The position numbers and the translations under genes were made by a program. This document shows, piece by piece, positions 1 through 9,491 of a stretch of DNA of 64,000 nt (position 1 is the stretch's first letter; every line of letters begins with the position of its first letter). This stretch comes from an uncultured Schlesneria sp. Lineage in GTDB: Bacteria; Planctomycetota; Planctomycetia; Planctomycetales; Planctomycetaceae. Where the stretch lies: positions 38,504-102,503 of the forward strand of contig CAIOKO010000176.1 of the NCBI GenBank assembly GCA_903858935.1, written 5' to 3'. Under the pieces are notes generated by a model, which worked only from the letters and a program-made list of their open reading frames with translations, did no database searches and was not told the DNA's origin.

Positions 1-47
1 GGTTGGCGGAGTCAATCGCGAATCGCACGGAATCGGGAGTTGTCAGC

Positions 48-1028
48 ATGCACAGAAGAATTGGGATCTTGTCTGTTGTCTTGGGATTGGTGTTTTGCTG
101 GCAGTTGACTTACGGCACCGCTCAAGATCGTGATCCGATCTTCGTTTCTGAGCGAAGCGATACCCAGGCGAATCCGCCGCGTCGTCCGCTGACAGAAGAT
201 GAAATGGTGCAACAGCGACAGCGCGAACTGCTGCTGGACTTCAATGACCCACCAAGTCTCGATCATGGCCAGTCTGTTCATCCTCGCTTGATGGAGACGG
301 TTAAAGACAACACGACCGGTATTCGGTACGAAGAACGAGAGGCGTATCTGCGGGTTCTCAGGCTGGCGTCTGAAGTACCACTGCGACGACAGGAGCAAAT
401 CGCCGCAGAAATTCAGGCTGAACGTCGGACATTGAATCCCAGTTATCACCGTCGCCGACCGGAGGATTTTCCCCAGTTCGTTGATTTGTTCACTCATTCG
501 GACTTCTATCGCGGGCGACCGGTCACACTTCATGGGGTGATGCGCAAACTGACAAAATTCGAACTCGGTAAGAATTCGCTGGGTCTGGACCATGCCTATG
601 AAGGCTGGGTCTATACGAGTGACTCGCAGGGAAACCCGGCCGTTGTTGTTTTCACGAGTAAAGACGACCGGTTGCCTGTGAGCGGCGACATTCAGGAAGA
701 AGTCAAATTTACTGGCTACTTTTTCAAGATGTATGGGTACGATGCCCATGATATGACTCGCAAAGCACCAATGATTCTGGCTGGCGAAGTCGAATGGCAA
801 CCACATCCTGATAAGTCGTTTTACACGACCTGGGGAATTGAATGGTACGCACTTGCGACAATGGGTTTCCTGTTGGCTTGTTACATGATTTGGCAGACCA
901 ATCGAAAAGAGATGCCGCCACGTCCGCCGCTGGCGATTGAACCCGATTTTCTGCATTTTCCTCCCCGTGAACACCCGGCACCGAATACGCTGTTACGGCA
1001 TTCCGCGCCTGAACCCGAGGATGCTTGA
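48..1028 (+). CDS. Membrane-anchored protein of unknown function
   Basis: I do not recognise the family. The open frame runs to the left edge of the window, but the ATG at 48 fits best because it is followed by a basic start and a hydrophobic stretch (GILSVVLGLVFCW) like a signal peptide or anchor, giving 326 residues. A second hydrophobic segment lies near residues 264-282 (ALATMGFLLACYMIW) and is followed by a proline-rich tail. The middle is soluble, with a possible beta-rich domain around residues 140-240. The stop overlaps the start of purN by 8 bases, so the two are probably co-transcribed. The true start could be upstream of the window. Confidence 0.7.
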   Translation: MHRRIGILSVVLGLVFCWQLTYGTAQDRDPIFVSERSDTQANPPRRPLTEDEMVQQRQRELLLDFNDPPSLDHGQSVHPRLMETVKDNTTGIRYEEREAYLRVLRLASEVPLRRQEQIAAEIQAERRTLNPSYHRRRPEDFPQFVDLFTHSDFYRGRPVTLHGVMRKLTKFELGKNSLGLDHAYEGWVYTSDSQGNPAVVVFTSKDDRLPVSGDIQEEVKFTGYFFKMYGYDAHDMTRKAPMILAGEVEWQPHPDKSFYTTWGIEWYALATMGFLLACYMIWQTNRKEMPPRPPLAIEPDFLHFPPREHPAPNTLLRHSAPEPEDA

Positions 1029-1692
1029 TTTGGCACGTTACCGACCTTTGGCTGCCGCTTTGAACCGCCCCATTCGTGTGGCGGTGCTGATTTCGGGCGG
1101 CGGTACGACCCTGGCGAATCTCGTTGCAAAGATTCGCAATAAGACGCTTGATGCTGAAGTCAGCCTGGTCATCGCCAATCGGCCGGATTGCGGTGGAATT
1201 GCCCGAGCCGCAGAAATGGGTTTGCGATGCGAAGTGATCCAGCGGAAATCATTTCCGACCGTTAACGAATTCAGTGCCACGATTTTTTCTCAATGCCGTC
1301 AGGCAAAGGTTGATCTGGTGATCTGTGGCGGTTTTCTGGCACTGCTGACGATCCCCGCAGATTTTCTCGGCCGAATTATGAACATTCACCCGTCGTTGAT
1401 TCCGTCCTTCAGCGGACAGGGGTTTCACGGGAGTCATGTTCACGAGGCCGTGTTAAAGCGTGGTTGCAAAGTCAGTGGATGCACCGTTCATTTTGTGGAC
1501 GATGAATATGATCACGGACCGATCATCCTTCAGCGGACTGTCCCCGTACTGGATGACGATACCGCTGCAGTTCTCGCAGCACGCGTGTTCGTCGCGGAAT
1601 GTGAAGCGTTGCCCGAGGCAATCCGAATGTTCGCTTCAGGCAAGTTGGAAATCGAAGGCTCACGAGTCTTTTTTGCCGGCAACGGCTGTTGA
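1021..1692 (+). CDS. purN: Phosphoribosylglycinamide formyltransferase PurN
   Basis: This is GAR transformylase, which transfers the formyl group of 10-formyl-THF to GAR in de novo purine synthesis. The product is 223 residues, close to the usual 190-220. The N-terminal nucleotide-binding loop reads LISGGGTTLANLV. The catalytic motif NIHPSLIPSF supplies the conserved Asn and His, and the conserved Asp lies in FVDDEYDHGPII. An in-frame upstream start at 937 exists, but the ATG at 1021 overlaps the previous stop by 8 bases and gives a normal N terminus. It is the last gene before the microcompartment operon and is functionally unrelated to it. Confidence 0.92.
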   Translation: MLDLARYRPLAAALNRPIRVAVLISGGGTTLANLVAKIRNKTLDAEVSLVIANRPDCGGIARAAEMGLRCEVIQRKSFPTVNEFSATIFSQCRQAKVDLVICGGFLALLTIPADFLGRIMNIHPSLIPSFSGQGFHGSHVHEAVLKRGCKVSGCTVHFVDDEYDHGPIILQRTVPVLDDDTAAVLAARVFVAECEALPEAIRMFASGKLEIEGSRVFFAGNGC

Positions 1693-1726
1693 CCTTCCGA
1701 GGACAATCTTCCTCTGATTTAGTCCT

Positions 1727-1746
1727 ACAGGTCCCATAAGACCTGT
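1727..1746. repeat. Short hairpin after purN, member of a GGTCCCATA repeat
   Basis: Perfect 7-bp stem (ACAGGTC / GACCTGT) around a 6-base loop, 34 bases after the purN stop. It has no T-run, so it is a weak terminator candidate. The surrounding bases resemble the reverse complement of the element at 36452-36485, which suggests a dispersed repeat. Confidence 0.45.
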
Positions 1747-1974
1747 GTAATCCAATCAAGCCAAGCAATCACAGCTTTGGCGGTTTGGGCAAATTCTGTC
1801 GGTTGTTTCGCCCAGGATTTCTTGGCGACGGAACTTCGCCAGATTCGGCATCAACCGCCACCCGCCGTTTGGTCGACAGCATCGAAAGGGATCATGCGCT
1901 GGCATCGTTTCTCCGATCCAGACCGAAAAAATTTGGGATTCCGTCGCCAGTTAAACGAATTTGACGGGTTTTGA

Positions 1975-2003
1975 TTGAATTCGGTCAAGATCAATGTTAG
2001 GAT
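1975..2003 (+). promoter_or_regulatory. Putative promoter of the microcompartment operon
   Basis: TTGAAT and TAGGAT are separated by 17 bases, a housekeeping-sigma-like arrangement about 60 bases before the DeoR gene. No operator could be recognised. DeoR-family repressors often bind near their own promoter, so autoregulation is plausible, but that is inference. Confidence 0.35.
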
Positions 2004-2065
2004 AGGAAGTATACATTGAACTCAGAGGAATTCAGCCAACGTTCGTCAAGGAAGAGCCCTTGGTC

Positions 2066-2854
2066 ATGATCCTCGATCAAAGACGCGGTGAAATATTACA
2101 ACTAATTGAGCAGCATGGGTTTGTGTCTTTGCAAGAGCTTGTTAACAAGCTTGGGGCAAGTGAGTCCACGGTGCGACGGGATTTGGAATATCTTGACGGA
2201 ATCGGTCAAATCCGACGAACTCGAGGTGGTGCAGCATATACCGGCGAGTCATTAACGCCCTTCGAAGAGCGAACAAGTCGGGAGACTACAGAGAAAGAGA
2301 AGATTGGGAAGGCTGTCGCTGATCTGATCCAGCCGGGTGAAACGATCTTGCTGGATGGGGGGACCACGACGCTGGAAGTGGCTAGGCATCTTGTGGGTAA
2401 ACGCCTGCAAGTTGTGACAAACTCGTTGCCGATTGCCAATCTGTTGGCGCAGCAATCGAGTGTCGAGTTGATCTTGATTGGGGGATACCTCTACCCACGA
2501 ACGGGCGTTGCCTTGGGGCCTTTGGCGGAAGCGTCATTAGCGGAACTGAATGTTCCACGAGTGATCATGAGTGCCGGAGGGATCACAGAGAAGGGGCTGT
2601 TTAACAGCAACTCGTTACTGGTCGAGTGTGAACGGCGGATGATCAAGGCGGCAGAAGAAGTTTGGGTGGTCGCAGACAGCAGTAAGTTTGGTCGTTCTGC
2701 GTTGACGTTCCTGTGCGAGTTATCGAGCGTGACGCGGATGATTGTCGATTCGGGTTTGAACGAAACCTGGCGACAGTTGGTTAAGAAGGCTGGCGTCGAA
2801 CTGACGGTTATTGACGTATCGTCGACGGAGAAGATTGAATGCCGACAGAGTTAA
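2066..2854 (+). CDS. DeoR-family transcriptional regulator of the microcompartment operon
   Basis: A sugar-responsive repressor-type regulator of about 262 residues, the usual DeoR length. The N-terminal winged helix-turn-helix contains [20 protein letters not shown]. The C-terminal DeoRC sensor domain carries the phosphosugar-binding style motif [11 protein letters not shown]. The ATG at 2066 gives the typical start [13 protein letters not shown]; a TTG at 2060 is closer to the AAGGAAGAG ribosome site and cannot be excluded. The gene overlaps pduL by 16 bases, so regulator and pathway are coupled. In known PVM loci a DeoR regulator occupies this position. Its effector is presumably a phosphorylated deoxysugar or pathway intermediate. 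Confidence 0.88.
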   Translation: MILDQRRGEILQLIEQHGFVSLQELVNKLGASESTVRRDLEYLDGIGQIRRTRGGAAYTGESLTPFEERTSRETTEKEKIGKAVADLIQPGETILLDGGTTTLEVARHLVGKRLQVVTNSLPIANLLAQQSSVELILIGGYLYPRTGVALGPLAEASLAELNVPRVIMSAGGITEKGLFNSNSLLVECERRMIKAAEEVWVVADSSKFGRSALTFLCELSSVTRMIVDSGLNETWRQLVKKAGVELTVIDVSSTEKIECRQS

Positions 2855-3543
2855 ATCGGGCTGATATTGAGCGAGTCGTTCGATCGGTGCTGGAAAAGCA
2901 GTTGGGGTTCGCCGGCGCACCGAAATCGGCTGCCGCACCTGCGCGTAATCCATTGCTCGTCAATATTTCGGCTCGGCACGTTCATCTGACTCAAGAGCAC
3001 GTAGAGATCCTTTATGGCCCGGGTGCTCAACTCGAGCCAATGAAATGGCTGTACCAGGACGGCTTTTACGCGGCGAAGCAGACGGTCATGGTTGTCGGGC
3101 CTCGGAAGCGGATGTTGCCTGAAGTCCGCGTGCTTGGTCCCTGTCGTCCATCACAAGTGGAACTGGCTTTCACTGATTCGATTTCCCTGGGAATCGATGC
3201 GCCGGTTCGAGTCAGCGGTGATCATCACGACACACCGGGATGTGTGCTCGTTGGGCCTGTTGGCGTTGTCGAATTGAAATCAGGCGTAATCCGGGCTATG
3301 CGTCACGTTCACATGGGCCCCGCTGACCTGGAATATTACGGCGTCAAAAGTGGCGACGTGATGCATCTACGAGTCGTCTCACCCGGTTGTACGACGACGC
3401 TGGAAGATCTGGTTGTCCGTGGCGACCCGAAAGTGAAGCTGGAAGTTCACCTCGACACCGACGAGGGGAATGCGATCAACCTGACTGCGGCGACTTCGGT
3501 GGAATTGATTAAGCCTCATGCCTGTGCGTGTAAGACGCACTGA
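2839..3543 (+). CDS. pduL: PduL-type phosphotransacylase, microcompartment-targeted
   Basis: It converts acyl-CoA plus phosphate to acyl-phosphate inside the microcompartment, recycling CoA for the aldehyde dehydrogenase. At 234 residues it has two PduL domains. Metal-binding histidine motifs are ARHVHL (His47, His49), [11 protein letters not shown] (His156, His158) and HLDTDEGNA (His204). Residues 8-23 ([16 protein letters not shown]) form an amphipathic helix followed by an Ala/Pro linker, the usual encapsulation peptide. In this pathway lactyl-CoA is the likely substrate, by analogy with the characterised planctomycete locus. The start overlaps the DeoR gene. Confidence 0.93.
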   Translation: MPTELNRADIERVVRSVLEKQLGFAGAPKSAAAPARNPLLVNISARHVHLTQEHVEILYGPGAQLEPMKWLYQDGFYAAKQTVMVVGPRKRMLPEVRVLGPCRPSQVELAFTDSISLGIDAPVRVSGDHHDTPGCVLVGPVGVVELKSGVIRAMRHVHMGPADLEYYGVKSGDVMHLRVVSPGCTTTLEDLVVRGDPKVKLEVHLDTDEGNAINLTAATSVELIKPHACACKTH

Positions 3544-3601
3544 TTGAAAAAATTAAAGACTGTGATTCGTTTCTCTCCCTGAACTGAAAAGGTTAATGAC
3601 G

Positions 3602-3910
3602 ATGGCTAAGACGATGGAAGCACTCGGAATGTTGGAATGTAAGGGTCTGGTCTGCTTGATCGAAGGCGTCGATGCGATGCTCAAGTCAGCCAACGTCCAG
3701 ATGGTTGGTTGGGAAAAGGTCGGTAGCGGCCTGGTGACCGCGTTCGTGGTTGGTGACGTCGCTGCCGTGAAAGCGGCCATTGATGCCGGGGCACAAGCCG
3801 CCAGCAAGATCGGCGAAGTCGTCAGCGTACAGGTCATTCCCCGCCCCCATGAAGAACTCGCTGCCGTTCTGCCGAAGCCAAAATCGGGTGCCAGCAGCAG
3901 TGTGAACTGA
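3602..3910 (+). CDS. BMC-H hexameric shell protein
   Basis: A single-BMC-domain (Pfam PF00936) shell protein of 102 residues that forms the hexagonal facets. The fold signature [20 protein letters not shown], then the [24 protein letters not shown] segment, spans residues 5-90. A second in-frame ATG at 3596 lies only 3 bases from the AAGG ribosome site; the ATG at 3602 has normal spacing and is preferred. The gene lies 4 bases before the second BMC-H gene. The central-pore loop could not be assigned with certainty. Confidence 0.93.
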   Translation: MAKTMEALGMLECKGLVCLIEGVDAMLKSANVQMVGWEKVGSGLVTAFVVGDVAAVKAAIDAGAQAASKIGEVVSVQVIPRPHEELAAVLPKPKSGASSSVN

Positions 3911-3914
3911 TCCC

Positions 3915-4340
3915 ATGGCAAAAAAGAAAACTGCCGTCAAGACGGCTGTTCGCGCTCCAAGGCGAACGAAATCCGTGACCACCCCGACACGCACGACACC
4001 AACACGTACCGCCGTGGCAAAACCGCCAGCGTCGGTTCCTGAAAAACCTCTCCCGCAGAACGGAACGTCTTCCATGAACGAAGCCATTGGTATGATCGAA
4101 ACAAAGGGCCTCGTCGCGCAGATCGAAGCTGCCGACGCGATGCTCAAGGCCGCCAACGTCACGTTGGTCAAGCAAATCCAGATTGGCGGCGCATACGTCA
4201 CGACAGTGATCCGGGGCGATGTCGGTTCGGTCCGGGCCGCCGTCGATGCAGGTTCCGCTGCCGCATCCAAGATCGGTGAGCTTGTCAGTGCACACCTCAT
4301 TGCTCGTCCTGAAAAAAGCTTGCTGGATGCATTCATCTGA
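3915..4340 (+). CDS. BMC-H shell protein with long basic N-terminal tail
   Basis: The C-terminal 88 residues are a normal BMC domain ([18 protein letters not shown] onward). They are preceded by about 53 residues very rich in Lys, Arg, Thr and Pro (start [17 protein letters not shown]), with almost no acidic residues and predicted disorder. An internal ATG at 4074 would give the bare shell protein, so two forms could be made. The full-length start is chosen because it follows the upstream BMC-H stop by 4 bases and the tail is kept open. A basic tail on a hexamer could bind cargo, phosphate-rich partners or nucleic acid; this is inference. Confidence 0.9.
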   Translation: MAKKKTAVKTAVRAPRRTKSVTTPTRTTPTRTAVAKPPASVPEKPLPQNGTSSMNEAIGMIETKGLVAQIEAADAMLKAANVTLVKQIQIGGAYVTTVIRGDVGSVRAAVDAGSAAASKIGELVSAHLIARPEKSLLDAFI

Positions 4341-4399
4341 TCGATGTTGACAACTCACTGGGTCGACGTTTGTGATCACCGTGGTCAGCAAAGGATACT

Positions 4400-5590
<1,191 letters not shown>

Positions 5591-5632
5591 AGTCAAGGTG
5601 TACCGCTTAGGAATGTAATCTTCATGCCTGTG

Positions 5633-5649
5633 GCTCCAGTTGCTGGAGC
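5633..5649 (+). other. Intra-operon hairpin before a shell gene
   Basis: Perfect 7-bp stem GCTCCAG / CTGGAGC with a 3-base loop, between the kinase and the first pentamer gene. There is no T-run, so an RNA processing or attenuation site is more likely than a terminator. A weaker 6-bp hairpin (CCAGCA / TGCTGG) lies at 8273-8292 before the RpiB-like gene. Confidence 0.4.
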
Positions 5650-5708
5650 AAGGCGAGGGGACAGGAGCATCCACTGAAACGATCAGTGGAATACGAACAG
5701 GACGAATC

Positions 5709-6044
5709 ATGTTTCTCGCACGCGTGACAGGCAGTGTGGTTTCGACGCAGAAGGTTGACGCGATGGTCGGCCAGAAACTGCTTGTCGTTGAACCCTTGCG
5801 CGTGAATGAAAAAGATCAGTCGGGACTTGTTTCGACCGGACGGACATTCATTTGCGTTGATACGGTTGGTGCAGGTGAAGGTGAAGTCGTTTTGATCGTT
5901 CAGGGTTCGAGTGCCCGATTTACACCTCAGACCAAACCGCTGCCGATTGACTGCGCGATCATCGGACTCGTCGATTCCGTGCATCTCGGATCGCGATCGG
6001 TCTTCGACGCGAAGGCTGATACTGCGAAAGGGGGGCATGGTTGA
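5709..6044 (+). CDS. EutN/CcmL-family pentameric shell protein (BMC-P), copy 1
   Basis: Pentamer that caps the shell vertices (PF03319), 111 residues. The start MFLARVTGSVVSTQKVDAMV, the conserved DTVGAGEGEVVLIVQGSSAR segment and the closing CAIIGLVDSV are all present. The open frame begins upstream at 5640, but the ATG at 5709 matches the family N terminus. There is a short polar C-terminal tail (about 18 residues) after the usual end. The stop overlaps the next gene by 4 bases. This copy is the most canonical of the three pentamer proteins in the operon. Confidence 0.93.
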   Translation: MFLARVTGSVVSTQKVDAMVGQKLLVVEPLRVNEKDQSGLVSTGRTFICVDTVGAGEGEVVLIVQGSSARFTPQTKPLPIDCAIIGLVDSVHLGSRSVFDAKADTAKGGHG

Positions 6045-6529
6045 ACGTCCAACTCCCGAATCATGCCAGTCATCAGTCCTGGATTCGCTCCAGTCAGATC
6101 ATTGCCAGTGCGCTGATGCTTGGCGTAATGACGTTTGGAGTCATTGCAGCGGTCGTCGGAGGAAAAGCTCCGGCTGCGGCACCGATCGTGGCCTATCTTG
6201 CCGTTGCATTTGCAGCGCAGGTCATCGCGTTACGTTTTTTTATTCCTGGTCTCATTGTCAAATCGCAGCTTAAAACATTGCAAAATGACGGGGCTGGCCT
6301 CGCTTTGGAAAGACTTTCCGGACTGTTTCAAACTCGGATGATTATTGGAATGGCTCTTTTGGATGGAGCCGCGTTGTTCAACCTGATTGCCTACATCATC
6401 GATGGCCAATGGTTCTCGCTGGCGACAGCCGGATTTTTGCTGCTCTTGATGGGCATGATGTTTCCAACGGTGCGCGAATTTGAGAGCTGGGCCGAAGACA
6501 TTGAACGAAACCTGAACTCACAATTTTGA
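6041..6529 (+). CDS. Four-TM membrane protein embedded in the microcompartment operon
   Basis: The function is unknown. The 162-residue product has about four hydrophobic helices, near residues 20-40, 50-72, 96-117 and 123-142 (for example IIASALMLGVMTFGVIAAVV), and a charged C terminus. Translation would start at a TTG that overlaps the stop of the pentamer gene (TTGA), implying translational coupling. Similar small 4-TM proteins occur in planctomycete genomes outside microcompartment loci (from memory), so its link to the organelle may be incidental. It could associate with the membrane side of substrate supply; this is inference. Confidence 0.8.
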   Translation: MNVQLPNHASHQSWIRSSQIIASALMLGVMTFGVIAAVVGGKAPAAAPIVAYLAVAFAAQVIALRFFIPGLIVKSQLKTLQNDGAGLALERLSGLFQTRMIIGMALLDGAALFNLIAYIIDGQWFSLATAGFLLLLMGMMFPTVREFESWAEDIERNLNSQF

Positions 6530-6592
6530 TATTCAACGAATCATGACCGCGACAGGCTCGCGGATGTTCACTGAAGAGATGGGACAAAAGAC

Positions 6593-8005
6593 ATGCAAGC
6601 CAATGCCGACACAATTCGAAGTGTTGTCCAGGAAGTACTCGCCCAATTGGGCAAGTCGCCAAAAGCTCCTCAGCGGGATGGCGATCTGGGGGTTTTTCAA
6701 TCCGTCGACCAAGCGGTGGCTGCCGCGACCGAGGGATTTAAAAAGCTCAGCGAATCTCCGTTAGCCGCACGCAGCACGGTCATCGAAATCGTACGCAAAA
6801 TGTGCGATGAGCAAGCCGAAGAATTGGGTCGGCTGGAATTCGAAGAAACCAAGATTGGTCGACTCGATCATAAGATCGAAAAGCTGAAGATCATCAAGCT
6901 TGTTCCTGGTGTCGAGTTCATGCGGACGGACGCTGTCAGCGGCGACCACGGGCTGTCAATCACGGAATACGCCCCGTTTGGTGTCATTGGCGCGATCACT
7001 CCCGTCACGCATTCGCTGCCAACGCTGGCCGGAAACATCATCAACATGATCGCCGGGGGAAACACGATGATCGTGAATCCTCATCCAAGCGGTGCCAGGA
7101 TTGCCTGTGAAGGGGTCCGCCGGTTTAACCGTGCCATCTACAAAGCGACGGGCCTGGAGAATCTGGTCACGATCATCGAGAAGCCAACGCTCGAGACCGC
7201 TGCGGCCATCTTCGCTCATCGGGGCGTTCGATTGCTGTGTGTCACCGGTGGTCCTGCAGTGGCCCGGGCCGCCATGGAAAGTCGTAAAAAGGCCATCGTG
7301 GCCGGACCAGGTAATCCTCCCGTGGTCGTCGATGAAACGGCTTGTCTGGAAAACACCGCGTCCTCGATCGTGAAGGGGGCTGCCTATGACAATAACCTGT
7401 TGTGCATCGGCGAAAAAGAAGTCTTTGCTGTGGAAGAGATTTTTGATTCGCTGATGGAAACGATGAGTCGCCATGGTGCCTATCAACTGAATTCTTCGCA
7501 GATTGACGCGTTGACGAAACTGGCGTTTTCGCCACCGACGAAACCCGGCGATCATTATCACCTCAATCGCGATCTCGTCGGCCTCGATGCAACGAAATTG
7601 GCCGAATTGATCGGTGTTCGAGTTCCCGGTAGTACGCAATTGCTTTATGGCGAGACCGACACCACGAATCCGTTTGTTCCTGAAGAACAAATGATGCCGT
7701 TCGTTCCTTTTGTCCGCTGCAAGAATTTCTCACACGGAGTCGAACTGGCATTGGAATTTGAACATGGCTTCCGCCACACGAGCCTGATTCATTCTCGCAA
7801 CGTCCGCCACATGACCCGCATGGGACGCGAAATGGATACGACTCTATTCGTGAAGAACGGTCCGTCAATGGCCGGGCTGGGGCTTGGTGGTGAAGGCTAC
7901 CTTAGCTTCAGTATCGCGACACCAACGGGCGAAGGGGTAACGAACCCCATGACGTTCACCCGTCAGCGACGATGCGTGCTTGTTGACGATCTTCGAGTGA
8001 TTTAA
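6593..8005 (+). CDS. CoA-acylating aldehyde dehydrogenase, microcompartment-targeted
   Basis: PduP-like enzyme of 470 residues that oxidises an aldehyde with NAD+ and CoA to acyl-CoA; the likely substrate here is lactaldehyde. The catalytic Cys is residue 271 in [10 protein letters not shown]. The cofactor region includes [14 protein letters not shown] and the glycine-rich VTGGPAVA. Residues 6-20 ([15 protein letters not shown]) form an N-terminal encapsulation helix followed by a linker. It lies 9 bases before the next pentamer gene with a good ribosome site. Together with PduL and the kinase it completes aldehyde to acid conversion with substrate-level ATP formation. Confidence 0.94.
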   Translation: MQANADTIRSVVQEVLAQLGKSPKAPQRDGDLGVFQSVDQAVAAATEGFKKLSESPLAARSTVIEIVRKMCDEQAEELGRLEFEETKIGRLDHKIEKLKIIKLVPGVEFMRTDAVSGDHGLSITEYAPFGVIGAITPVTHSLPTLAGNIINMIAGGNTMIVNPHPSGARIACEGVRRFNRAIYKATGLENLVTIIEKPTLETAAAIFAHRGVRLLCVTGGPAVARAAMESRKKAIVAGPGNPPVVVDETACLENTASSIVKGAAYDNNLLCIGEKEVFAVEEIFDSLMETMSRHGAYQLNSSQIDALTKLAFSPPTKPGDHYHLNRDLVGLDATKLAELIGVRVPGSTQLLYGETDTTNPFVPEEQMMPFVPFVRCKNFSHGVELALEFEHGFRHTSLIHSRNVRHMTRMGREMDTTLFVKNGPSMAGLGLGGEGYLSFSIATPTGEGVTNPMTFTRQRRCVLVDDLRVI

Positions 8006-8014
8006 GGACCAGTC

Positions 8015-8269
8015 ATGCAACTCGCCAAGGTTGTCGGTCGAGCAACATCGACGGTGAAGCATCCATCTCTGAAGGGGTGGCGAATGCTGCTGGTGCAGCC
8101 GCTCGGTCCCAAGGGAGACCCAGATGGAGCACCGCAGTTAGTGATTGATAATCAGGGCGGAGGGAAAGGGGACACGGTCATTATTTCGTCGGATGGAAAA
8201 ACGGCGAAGGAAATGGTGGGGGCAGACAATACTCCAGCTCGATGGCATGTGCTTGGAATTGTGGATTGA
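8015..8269 (+). CDS. EutN/CcmL-family pentameric shell protein (BMC-P), copy 2
   Basis: Compact 84-residue pentamer protein. It shows the family start MQLAKVVGRATSTVKHPSLK, the VDxxGxGxGDxV-like segment IDNQGGGKGDTVIISSDGK and the end WHVLGIVD. The ribosome site AAGGA lies 8 bases upstream. It follows the aldehyde dehydrogenase closely and is clearly different in sequence from the copies at 5709 and 9178, so the three probably have distinct places in the shell. Confidence 0.92.
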   Translation: MQLAKVVGRATSTVKHPSLKGWRMLLVQPLGPKGDPDGAPQLVIDNQGGGKGDTVIISSDGKTAKEMVGADNTPARWHVLGIVD

Positions 8270-8340
8270 GTGCCAGCAGTTTGAGTTGCTGGGAAAACAA
8301 CAGAGACGATCACGACTTTAATGCAACATTGGACAGAACT

Positions 8341-9135
8341 GTGAACCAGGCCCTGATTGACGAGATTGTGACGAGCGTGCTGGCTCAGCTTCAGCCTGCA
8401 TCCGCACGTCCCGCCAGCGCGCCTCAGGTCAGGCCGCAACCGGTTCCTGCGTCGTCTTTACCGTTGGCGACGCCGGTGAATCCCGTTATCGCGTCATCCG
8501 TTCCTCCAATTTCCACCGTGCCAGCCGCAGCTTCGCCGGTCGCGATTCCCGCAAAACCAGCCGCAGTCGAATTGATGGTTCCGGTCATCACGGCAGATGT
8601 CCTCGAGCAATCAGTGCGAGCCGGGCAGTCGGTACGCATCGGACGTAATTCGATTTTGACTCCTTCGGCTCGCGATTGGCTGAATTCCAAACGGACATCG
8701 TGGTCGCGACAAGACAAAGCCGGAGCAGGAGTCGCCGGAGGTCAAAGGGCCAAGTGGCAGGTCATTCTTCAAACTGTTACTCCGACAGTTCGATCGCTGC
8801 AAGACGGGCTTCGTCGACTGGCAGATGGCTGGAAGGTCGAAATCGTGGGCCAACCGCTCGAAGCTGCGGTTCTGGCAACGAGTCTGGTGAGTACCGCTGA
8901 ATGCGATGGCGTGGTGATCTTCACCGAACAGGCGGATCTCATCGCCTGTAAGGCGAATCGTAACGAACGAGTTCGTGCCGCAGTGATGCAGAATCCAAAA
9001 CAATGGGAACAGGTGGTGCGGTCGCTCGGTGCCAACGTTGTCTGTATCAGCCCGATTGGACGGACATTTATTGAACTGAGAAACCTGCTGCGTGACTGTG
9101 CCGGAACACGACCCCGGCCACCTGCAGGCCTGTGA
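8341..9135 (+). CDS. RpiB/LacA-like protein with encapsulation helix, likely non-catalytic
   Basis: About 264 residues in three parts. Residues 1-18 (VNQALIDEIVTSVLAQL) are an amphipathic helix like those on PduL and the aldehyde dehydrogenase. Next comes an Ala/Pro-rich linker of about 60 residues. A folded region carries the microcompartment-type motif ILTPSARDWL, and the C terminus (KVEIVGQPLEAAVLATSL ... ACKANRNERVRAAV) follows the pattern of RpiB/LacA sugar-phosphate isomerases. The catalytic GTGIG-type loop of RpiB is replaced by IFTEQAD, so isomerase activity is doubtful. The start is uncertain: GTG at 8341 or TTG at 8329. Similar proteins are, as far as I recall, present in other PVM loci without a proven role. 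Confidence 0.78.
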   Translation: MNQALIDEIVTSVLAQLQPASARPASAPQVRPQPVPASSLPLATPVNPVIASSVPPISTVPAAASPVAIPAKPAAVELMVPVITADVLEQSVRAGQSVRIGRNSILTPSARDWLNSKRTSWSRQDKAGAGVAGGQRAKWQVILQTVTPTVRSLQDGLRRLADGWKVEIVGQPLEAAVLATSLVSTAECDGVVIFTEQADLIACKANRNERVRAAVMQNPKQWEQVVRSLGANVVCISPIGRTFIELRNLLRDCAGTRPRPPAGL

Positions 9136-9177
9136 GATAATGGCTCAAGAGAAGTTGATTGAATCAAAGGAAAGTGA

Positions 9178-9459
9178 ATGCGAGTCGGCGAGGTGATCGG
9201 AAAGGTGACATTGTCCAGGTGCAGCCCGACAGTCTCGGGTGGTACGTGGCTTGTCGTCGTGCCGCTGAACGTTGCAGGACTTAAGGGAGACCCCGCCGGG
9301 CGTGATGAAGCCGTGATCGTCTATGACGAACTGGGAGCATCGCCAGGCTCAAAGATCGGATTCAGCGAAGGGGGAGAGGCGGCTAACCCGTTTGCTCCTG
9401 ACTATAAACCGCTCGACGCCTACAACGCCTGTATTTTAGATACGATCGAAGTGGAATAA
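9178..9459 (+). CDS. EutN/CcmL-family pentameric shell protein (BMC-P), copy 3
   Basis: A 93-residue pentamer protein: start MRVGEVIGKVTLSRCSPTVS, middle DEAVIVYDELGASPGSKIGFSEG, end ACILDTIEVE. It is the most divergent copy, since the usual GAGxGE loop reads GASPGSK and an insertion precedes the C terminus. AAGG and AAAG lie just upstream of the ATG. Three pentamer proteins with two hexamer proteins and no tandem-domain BMC-T gene is the set expected for PVM loci. Confidence 0.9.
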   Translation: MRVGEVIGKVTLSRCSPTVSGGTWLVVVPLNVAGLKGDPAGRDEAVIVYDELGASPGSKIGFSEGGEAANPFAPDYKPLDAYNACILDTIEVE

Positions 9460-9491
9460 CCGAAGATTGACGAGAAAAGGAAACGTAAAAA

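Larger units (their letters stand above)
1693..2065. other. Intergenic region upstream of the microcompartment operon
   Basis: About 370 bases without a convincing gene. It holds a hairpin after purN at 1727-1746 and a promoter-like pair at 1975-2003, listed separately. A 65-codon open frame at 1777-1974 has no recognisable features and I do not call it. Confidence 0.6.

Noticed and set aside
12..974. 320-codon open frame on the minus strand opposite the first gene
   Set aside because: It lies fully opposite the plus-strand gene, has no family features, and its composition is that of a shadow frame.
3602..4340. Single tandem-domain BMC-T protein formed by the two BMC-H genes
   Set aside because: There is a clear stop at 3910, a new ATG at 3915 and a basic tail between the two domains.
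6956..7690. 244-codon minus-strand frame inside the aldehyde dehydrogenase
   Set aside because: Opposite an intact, recognisable enzyme; no domain seen.
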